Positions 5,134 through 9,496 of a DNA stretch of 9,496 nucleotides are shown here, piece by piece. Source of the stretch: Candidatus Poseidonia sp. (GTDB lineage: Archaea > Thermoplasmatota > Poseidoniia > Poseidoniales > Poseidoniaceae). How positions within the stretch are numbered: the stretch's first letter is position 1; every line of letters starts with the position of its first letter. The notes beneath the pieces are model-generated. The model was given only the letters and a program-made list of their open reading frames with translations, did no database searches and was not told the origin of the DNA. The translations under genes and the position numbers were made by a program. The DNA is taken from assembly GCA_023254365.1 (NCBI GenBank), contig JALRLQ010000058.1, forward strand, positions 1 through 9,496, given 5' to 3'.

Positions 5134-6234
5134 CCTCAACCCTTGGTTTCCATCACGGTGTGCGTCCGTAACGGGGCATCCTGGATTGCGGGTTGCCTCG
5201 ATGCCTTGAAGGCTCAGACCTATCCAAACATCGAGATTCTTGCTGTCAACGACGGTTCGGATGATGGAGCCGAGACCATCATGGACCCCTATCACGATCC
5301 CGATGGTACCAACGGTCCATCGGTACGAATCCATCATCAAGCGCCTCTTGGCCTGTCGGCGGGCCGTCAATGGGCACTTGAAGCGGCTCGAGGGGAATGG
5401 GTGGCCATCACGGACATCGATGTCCGTCCCGAACCCGACTGGATTACCAACCTCATGGCTGAATCAGAGCCGATTTCCCACGCCGAACGCATTGTGGCCG
5501 TGACAGGAAGAACGGTGTTTGAACAGGCGAGCGATTTGGTCAGCCGTCTTCGTTCGGTTGAAATCGCTTCAAAATACCGTTCCCGCCCAAGACGGACAAG
5601 CCTGGCCAACGGACCGTGTTCGATGTTCCATCGGCAGGCGTTGGTCGAGGTGGGTGGGTTCGACCCTGCTTGGTACCACGCAGAGGACATGGAAGTGAGC
5701 CTGCGCCTTCTCGATGCTGGTGGCACCATCGTCTACGCACCAGATGCCATCGTGCGCCATGTTCCCGAATCCGGCATCAAGCATTTTCTCTCAAAACGCA
5801 AGCGGGATGCTCGCGCCCACGTCCGCATTGTTCGCCATTTCCCACGGCGAAAGCGCCAAGGTCCGGGCTTTGATTTTCTCGGAAGTTCAAGCATGGTGTT
5901 GTGTTTGCTTCCGTTGTGGTTGGCTATTCTCTCGGCCGGCGTTCCGTTCCTTTGGTCTTTGGCCAGCGGTGACCTTTCGAATCCCACCTCCTCGTTGGAT
6001 CGCTGGGAGGTTCAGGTGTTGGGTGTCTCGGCTACCTTGTTGTTGTTTCACGAATTGCTGTTGTGGCGTGGCCCGCTGGGAGTGGTCAATCGGGAAGTGA
6101 TGCGTTCCACCACGGGGAGCAAACTCTTGGCCATGTTTGCTGTTCGGGGCTTGACCCTTCGGTGGTCGGTCGCCCTCTGGCATGGCTTGTTGCTTGGGTG
6201 CATGGACGCCTTGCTCAGGCGGAACGGCCATTGA
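5131..6234 (+). CDS. Family 2 glycosyltransferase with C-terminal membrane segments
   Basis: A 367-residue GT-A-fold transferase, predicted to move a sugar from a nucleotide-activated donor to a lipid- or surface-linked acceptor at the cytoplasmic membrane. N-terminal features: VSITVCVRNGASWI (6-19), the nucleotide-binding VNDGSDDG (39-46), ITDIDVRP (93-100) holding the metal-binding D-x-D, GPCSMFHRQALVEVGGFD (161-178), and AEDMEVSLRL (184-193), the likely catalytic-base region. The C-terminal third has hydrophobic stretches at about 253-277, 294-312 and 342-362, giving two or three membrane helices, with a strongly basic segment (221-242) before the first. It starts at TTG, supported by GAGGTG six bases upstream, and is co-transcribed with the CoaD-DPCK gene. 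Acceptor unknown; S-layer glycan or glycolipid synthesis is only a guess. Confidence 0.87.
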   Translation: MPQPLVSITVCVRNGASWIAGCLDALKAQTYPNIEILAVNDGSDDGAETIMDPYHDPDGTNGPSVRIHHQAPLGLSAGRQWALEAARGEWVAITDIDVRPEPDWITNLMAESEPISHAERIVAVTGRTVFEQASDLVSRLRSVEIASKYRSRPRRTSLANGPCSMFHRQALVEVGGFDPAWYHAEDMEVSLRLLDAGGTIVYAPDAIVRHVPESGIKHFLSKRKRDARAHVRIVRHFPRRKRQGPGFDFLGSSSMVLCLLPLWLAILSAGVPFLWSLASGDLSNPTSSLDRWEVQVLGVSATLLLFHELLLWRGPLGVVNREVMRSTTGSKLLAMFAVRGLTLRWSVALWHGLLLGCMDALLRRNGH

Positions 6235-6240
6235 GTGCCA

Positions 6241-6801
6241 TCAGTCGATGTTTTCGTCGCCTGGGGGGACCCGGCTGGCGTGGTTAAGTGCAAATCCAGA
6301 ACCCATCAAAGCGATGGTGACCGAGTACACACCAACATCCATCCAACCCGAGTGTTGGATGCCGAACCAGAAGTAGAAGGCGAGGCCGGAGAGAAGGCAC
6401 CATGCGGCAAGGGTTCGCTGACCGCCGCCGATGGTCAAATCGTTGAGGGCGGGCCACGTGTCGTTGTTGAGCAGGCCTTTCAACCACGCCGAGACATCGC
6501 TGCGTTCTGAAATGGTCTTCAAGCCGTAGCCGATCATGGCCAAACAGGCAACGAGGAAGATGGAATCGCCCAAGGGCTCGAAATGGAAGCCATCAATCGC
6601 ACTACCAAAGGCAGCGTTGGTGGTTTCAAAGGTCAGCAGACCACCCCAAGAAACACGCTGGTTCGGGAGCGCCATGCTGAACATGTTGAGGACAGCAAGC
6701 AGAATCCCCCAGGCTCCCATGAACACCATGGCAGGAGCGTAAACAGGAACAGGGCCGTCCACTTTTTTCGTGGTGTCCGTGCCACCAGCGTCGTCGCTCA
6801 T
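6241..6801 (-). CDS. Four-helix membrane protein of unknown function
   Basis: A 186-residue integral membrane protein with a short acidic N-terminus (MSDDAGGTDTTKK) and hydrophobic helices at about 22-45, 79-97, 130-149 and 153-173. I recognise no transporter or enzyme motif. A longer form from ATG at 6832-6834 is possible on paper, but that codon lies in the TATA-like CTTAAATG (about 6826-6833, minus strand), itself some 26 bases upstream of the ATG at 6799-6801. The shorter, leaderless start is therefore preferred. It ends six bases from the convergent glycosyltransferase gene and lies 67 bases downstream of cdc6 on the same strand, apparently with its own promoter. Confidence 0.72.
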   Translation of the reverse strand: MSDDAGGTDTTKKVDGPVPVYAPAMVFMGAWGILLAVLNMFSMALPNQRVSWGGLLTFETTNAAFGSAIDGFHFEPLGDSIFLVACLAMIGYGLKTISERSDVSAWLKGLLNNDTWPALNDLTIGGGQRTLAAWCLLSGLAFYFWFGIQHSGWMDVGVYSVTIALMGSGFALNHASRVPPGDENID

Positions 6802-6868
6802 GCCCTCGCCGACTGGAGTGGTGCATTTAAGCACACCGAAGGGTGAAGCCCTTGTTCAGACAACCTGT
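6802..6868 (-). promoter_or_regulatory. TATA-type promoter, leaderless membrane-protein gene
   Basis: The 67-base gap between the cdc6 stop codon and the membrane-protein start contains GCTTAAATGC (about 6825-6834, minus strand). Its distance to ATG 6799-6801 fits a leaderless start, and there is no good Shine-Dalgarno. No T-rich cdc6 terminator is evident. Confidence 0.45.
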
Positions 6869-8110
6869 TCACAACGACGTCTGGTGGTGGTAGTTGGCAG
6901 CGAAGACGATGCCCATTTCTTCCTCAGCGGTGGACATGATTTCCTGAGCGTTGATGTTGGGGGGGATGCAGGAGTTGATTTCCTTTGAACGACCATAACG
7001 GCCCTTGCTGACCGTTCGGGCGGTGATGAGGCCGAGCATGTCAAGGTTGGAAATGAGTCCGGAAATTCTGCGTTGAGTCAGCGGGTTTTGCCGGATATAC
7101 TTGCACATTTGCTGGTAGATGTCGTAGACTTGGCCGGTTTGCACGTTGCGCAGGCCGTTGCGTTCGTTGATGATGACGGAGGCCAGCACCAATTTTTGTT
7201 GACTTGGTAGCGAGGCGATGACAGGGGTCATCTGGTCGGATTCGATTTGACTTTGGGCCACGCGAACATGGTTTTGATCCACGTGCTCGTCCCCGGCTTG
7301 TTCAGCCTTCTCTGCAGAGATTCTCAGAAGGTCAAGCGCGCAACGAGCGTCGCCGTGCTCTTGGGCGGCCAGTGCTGCACACAATTCAATGACACCTGAA
7401 CCGAGGACGTTCTCGTTGAGGCCGTTTTTTGCACGCTGGCGAAGAATGTCCTGAAGCTGTTCAGCGTCGTAGGGTTTGAACAACACATCGAGTTGCCCCA
7501 GTCGGGAGCGAACTCGCGGGTCAAGGAAATCGGTAAACTTGAGATCGTTGGAGATGCCAATAACGCACGCACGGGCGTTGTTGAGGGACGAATTCATGCT
7601 GGTCAGGTTGTAGAGAAGATCGTCCCCCGCCTTGCGAACGAGGTGGTCGATCTCGTCCAGAACGATGACAAACACCCCACCTCGCTGGTCCATTCGGCGC
7701 ACGAGTTCGTTGAACACACGGTCGGTTGGCCACCCAGTGAACGGAATCTCGTCTTGTTCGTGAGCTTCAAGCAACGAATTTCCAATGTGACTCAGTACTC
7801 TGTACTGCGTGTCGATTTGGCGGCAATTCACCATGATGGCCTCCACCTTCCGATTCATCGTTTCACCCTTCACCTTGAGGTGATGGCATACGTAATCGGT
7901 GACAGCGGTTTTCCCCGCTCCGGTGACCCCGTACAAGGTCATGTTGGAGGGGATGTGGCCCTTGAGTGCCTCCCAAAGGTTGTAGGAGATTTTCTCAATC
8001 TCTTCCTGCCGATGGGGCAGTTGTGCAGGGCGGAAATTGTGGCGAAGATTTTCTTTGTTTTTGAAGAGGGTTTTTTGCGAAATGAACTTGTCAAAGATGT
8101 TTGGTTCCAT
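6869..8110 (-). CDS. cdc6: Orc1/Cdc6-type replication initiator
   Basis: A 413-residue AAA+ ATPase that recognises the replication origin and helps load MCM. Motifs in order: Walker A GVTGAGKT (61-68), Walker B VIVLDEID (148-155), sensor 1 VIGISND (183-189), the arginine-finger region DPRVRSRLG (197-205), and sensor 2 GDARCALDLLR (253-263). The C-terminal part (about 300-385) is the winged-helix DNA-binding domain, including TQRRISGLISNLDMLGLI (345-362). All ATPase residues look intact, and the length is normal for the family. The start ATG (8108-8110) is preceded on the minus strand by GGAG at 8121-8124, ten bases away. The leader is unusually rich in repeats, as expected for an initiator gene next to an origin or under its own control. 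Confidence 0.95.
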   Translation of the reverse strand: MEPNIFDKFISQKTLFKNKENLRHNFRPAQLPHRQEEIEKISYNLWEALKGHIPSNMTLYGVTGAGKTAVTDYVCHHLKVKGETMNRKVEAIMVNCRQIDTQYRVLSHIGNSLLEAHEQDEIPFTGWPTDRVFNELVRRMDQRGGVFVIVLDEIDHLVRKAGDDLLYNLTSMNSSLNNARACVIGISNDLKFTDFLDPRVRSRLGQLDVLFKPYDAEQLQDILRQRAKNGLNENVLGSGVIELCAALAAQEHGDARCALDLLRISAEKAEQAGDEHVDQNHVRVAQSQIESDQMTPVIASLPSQQKLVLASVIINERNGLRNVQTGQVYDIYQQMCKYIRQNPLTQRRISGLISNLDMLGLITARTVSKGRYGRSKEINSCIPPNINAQEIMSTAEEEMGIVFAANYHHQTSL

Positions 8111-8144
8111 CTCGGTTCATCTCCTATTTATACCAGCGACAGAA

Positions 8145-8190
8145 GAGTCCTCGCCGGACTCACCGCCATGGTTTCGGTGAGTCCGAGTCC
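8145..8190. repeat. Inverted repeat and GAGTCC cluster upstream of cdc6
   Basis: GGACTCACCG (8156-8165) and CGGTGAGTCC (8175-8184) form a perfect 10-base inverted repeat with a 9-base spacer. The submotif GAGTCC also occurs at 8145-8150, 8179-8184 and 8185-8190, with its complement at 8156-8161. If transcription starts near 8170, the dyad straddles the start site, as an operator would; read as RNA it could also be a leader hairpin. Confidence 0.65.
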
Positions 8191-8225
8191 CCCTTATATG
8201 CCTGTCCACGGTTGAACTTGGGAGA

Positions 8226-8253
8226 GGTTCAATCCAACTGGAATCAACCAGTT
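8226..8253. repeat. ORB-like element and dyad
   Basis: The minus strand of 8226-8243 reads TTCCAGTTGGATTGAACC, which resembles the archaeal origin recognition box (TTCCAGTGGAAAC core) with one inserted base and a diverged right half. It overlaps a perfect dyad AACTGG (8236-8241) / CCAGTT (8248-8253), and TTGAAC (8212-8217) / GTTCAA (8227-8232) lies alongside. Plausible Orc1/Cdc6 binding site; the match is imperfect. Confidence 0.4.
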
Positions 8254-8275
8254 AAAATGTGATATAAAGGCGCCC

Positions 8276-8292
8276 CATTTTTTTCAAAAATG
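8276..8292. terminator. T-tract palindrome after the hydrolase gene
   Basis: CATTTTT (8276-8282) and AAAAATG (8286-8292) form an inverted repeat that gives T-runs on both strands, 25 bases or more beyond the hydrolase stop codon. Archaeal transcription ends at T-runs, so this probably terminates the hydrolase mRNA; as part of an AT-rich block it could equally be an unwinding element. Confidence 0.45.
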
Positions 8293-8316
8293 AACATTTT
8301 GCAACCGCTCTCGCGT

Positions 8317-9114
8317 TCACGAGGGCGACAGGGTGAACGACCATTCTGAACCGGTCCAAACCACCACTTGCCCGTCGCGAAGGTGGTGGACATGAGAGGG
8401 GTGGTCGGGAAGGGCGTCGGTCAAGACCGGCGGGTAAGGGCTTGCATCGTCGATGAACGTATGGGTGACCCCGAGGGGTGTCGTACATCGACGAGCCAAC
8501 GACTCGATATCTGCAGGCTTGTGATGGTGCGTGGATGGGACCCAATCAGGAAAACCCATCTCAATGATCGCCAAATGAGACCGTTCAATCGCTTCGTAAA
8601 GGGCGTCGCACGGGCCAGAATCACCGCTGTGCACGAAGGAGGCTCCGCTTTCGTGTTCAAATCGATAGCCGTGGGGTTCGACGGCATCGTCGTGATGAAC
8701 ATCAAAGCGTTCCCAGGACCATCCGTCATCGGTACCTCCAACATCCCTCATGTCCCACTCAACGGCGTCAAGCATGCTTTCAAGCGAACCGGGGAAGGCC
8801 AGTTGGCAGAGGGAGGAGAGCCGCTCCTTCACAAACGGCGTTCCGACCACACGCAAGGGCTTCGTACCCTCCCGGTCGGAGATGTATTTTCGTTCGAGCA
8901 GCAGAAATGGAAAGCCAAAGACATGGTCACCGTGAACATGGGTAATGAAGACGGTCTCGATGCTTGCAACATCGTGACCCAGCCGACGCAATCCCGCGAG
9001 CGCAGTGGGGGGTGCATCGATGATGTGCTTGCCGTCAATCATCGCGAACGAATGGTGTCGGCCATGGGGGAGGAAGGCGTTCCCCGTTCCCATCATGTCC
9101 ACGCGATGGGCCAT
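8317..9114 (-). CDS. Metallo-beta-lactamase-fold hydrolase, RNase Z-like group
   Basis: A 265-residue metal-dependent hydrolase. The zinc-binding signature is THVHGDH (58-64), giving H59, H61, D63 and H64; further ligands are probably D165 in HSGDSGP (162-168) and one histidine of STHHHKP (194-200) or H218. LPHGRHHSF (15-23) and IIDAPPTAL (31-39) are the early strands of the PF12706-type domain. RNase Z itself normally carries a DCGEGTQ motif and an exosite arm; neither is visible, so tRNA 3' processing is doubtful and the substrate remains unknown. No signal peptide, hence cytosolic. The chosen ATG (9112-9114) lacks a clear Shine-Dalgarno; ATG at 9094-9096 (M7) is an alternative. A TATA-like CTATATCATG lies at 9191-9200 on the minus strand. 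Confidence 0.85.
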   Translation of the reverse strand: MAHRVDMMGTGNAFLPHGRHHSFAMIDGKHIIDAPPTALAGLRRLGHDVASIETVFITHVHGDHVFGFPFLLLERKYISDREGTKPLRVVGTPFVKERLSSLCQLAFPGSLESMLDAVEWDMRDVGGTDDGWSWERFDVHHDDAVEPHGYRFEHESGASFVHSGDSGPCDALYEAIERSHLAIIEMGFPDWVPSTHHHKPADIESLARRCTTPLGVTHTFIDDASPYPPVLTDALPDHPSHVHHLRDGQVVVWTGSEWSFTLSPS

Positions 9115-9246
9115 GAAGCGCCGACGCTCTCGTTCTTCTTCTGCTCATCGGTGGTGCGGGATGGCAAGGGTGATGTGAAGTCATACCAACCATGATATAG
9201 CGACCTTTGATGGAAAAACCAACCCCCAAGGGGCTGAGGTGAGGAA
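9115..9246. promoter_or_regulatory. Divergent promoter, hydrolase and FAD reductase
   Basis: A 132-base region between outward-facing genes. The near-palindromic CATGATATAG (9191-9200) offers a TATA box on both strands: about 50 bases before the plus gene and about 80 before the minus gene. GAGGTG (9236-9241) is the Shine-Dalgarno of the plus gene, five bases before its ATG at 9247. The stretch before the hydrolase start (9115-9150) shows no ribosome binding site. Confidence 0.5.
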
Positions 9247-9496
9247 ATGGCGTCCGATTGGTCCGCAAAGAACCCCTACATGACAAAAATTACCGAGAAT
9301 TTCATCCTCAACGGAGAAGGCTCTCGCAAAGAAACCCGTCACATTGTCTTCGAACTCGGGGACTCCGGACTGGACTACAAAGTCGGCGACGCCCTCGGCG
9401 TGATTGCTGAAAATCCCCCTCACATCGTCGAGGAACTGATCGACGTGCAGGGATGGGACCGAGACATGAGCGTGACCACTCACAACGGCGAGCGAA
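9247..9496 (+). CDS. CysJ-like FAD-binding reductase (3'-truncated by the window)
   Basis: The first 83 codons of a flavoprotein of the sulfite reductase flavoprotein / diflavin reductase family, which passes electrons from NADPH through FAD to a partner. After a short leader (MASDWSAKNPYM) it enters the FAD-binding domain: ENFILNGEGSRKETRHIVFEL (about 16-36) and the signature YKVGDALGVIAENPP (44-58), then VEELI and a connecting region. In CysJ the FAD domain follows an N-terminal flavodoxin domain; here nothing precedes it, because the start is fixed by GAGGTG five bases upstream of ATG 9247. The enzyme would therefore be the short type that needs a separate flavodoxin or ferredoxin, or a dedicated reductase partner. 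The NADPH-binding half lies beyond the window. Confidence 0.85.
   Translation, partial: MASDWSAKNPYMTKITENFILNGEGSRKETRHIVFELGDSGLDYKVGDALGVIAENPPHIVEELIDVQGWDRDMSVTTHNGER

Larger units (their letters stand above)
8111..8316. other. Candidate replication origin / cdc6 control region
   Basis: A 206-base intergenic region directly upstream of cdc6 holding a 10-base inverted repeat, several GAGTCC copies, an ORB-like element, a further dyad and an AT-rich stretch (8251-8300). A cdc6 promoter is suggested by CATATAAG (about 8193-8200, minus strand), with transcription starting near 8170. A near-perfect TATAAATA (8125-8132, minus strand) is too close to the ATG (14 bases) to be its promoter. TATAAA on the plus strand (8263-8268) faces the end of the hydrolase gene and has no gene to serve. 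Location next to cdc6 plus repeats plus AT-rich DNA is the usual archaeal origin layout, but this is inference. Confidence 0.5.

Noticed and set aside
8125..8132. TATAAATA on the minus strand as the cdc6 promoter
   Set aside because: Excellent consensus but only 14 bases from the ATG, so transcription would begin inside the coding region; the CATATAAG element near 8193-8200 is better placed.
7493..8215. 240-codon plus-strand frame antisense to cdc6
   Set aside because: A shadow of the cdc6 reading frame; no promoter, no ribosome binding site, no family resemblance.
8368..9195. 275-codon plus-strand frame antisense to the hydrolase
   Set aside because: A mirror frame of a gene with intact metal-binding motifs on the other strand.

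Overview
The window looks like a chromosomal segment of a euryarchaeon, most likely a marine Poseidoniia / Marine Group II-type archaeon (Thermoplasmata side). Domain-level evidence: an archaeal Orc1/Cdc6 initiator, an archaeal-type phosphopantetheine adenylyltransferase fused to a DUF359 (GTP-dependent dephospho-CoA kinase) domain, an archaeal class I aldolase, TATA-box promoters including leaderless starts, and an H/ACA guide RNA with kink-turns. The exact lineage is an inference from gene content and moderate GC.

Layout: (1) 1-540, + strand: 3' part of a DhnA-family class I aldolase. (2) 651-974, - strand: small winged-helix protein, divergent across a 273 bp promoter region from (3) 1248-3740, +: an 830-residue protein with an N-terminal winged helix and an unrecognised remainder. 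(4) 3741-4110: no protein gene; it holds a three-hairpin H/ACA-type guide RNA (about 3845-4039). (5) 4111-5130, +: CoaD-DPCK fusion, directly abutted by (6) 5131-6234, +: a membrane-anchored family 2 glycosyltransferase that starts at TTG. (7) 6241-6801, -: four-helix membrane protein, probably leaderless. (8) 6869-8110, -: Orc1/Cdc6. (9) 8111-8316: repeat-rich, AT-rich leader of cdc6, a candidate origin/autoregulatory region. (10) 8317-9114, -: metallo-beta-lactamase-fold hydrolase. (11) 9247-end, +: start of a CysJ-like FAD-binding reductase with no flavodoxin domain in front.

The most interesting element is the RNA in 3845-4039. Three consecutive hairpins share one architecture: lower stem, internal pocket, upper stem of about 6 bp, then a kink-turn (C-GA ... 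NNU-GA-A) capped by a stable tetraloop (UUCG, GCAA, GAAA). ACA boxes follow the second and third lower stems. The third pocket is complementary, 4 + 8 bp around an unpaired UA, to the 23S rRNA helix 69 sequence UAAC-UA-UGACCCUC as I recall it from archaea, which predicts guidance of pseudouridine 1915 (E. coli numbering). The second pocket fits, more weakly, the peptidyl-transferase-centre site U2586. This RNA explains a stretch that otherwise looks like spurious open reading frames.

The protein genes are mostly housekeeping (CoA synthesis, glycosylation, replication initiation, redox) with little sign of mobile DNA; I see no transposon, CRISPR array, tRNA or rRNA.
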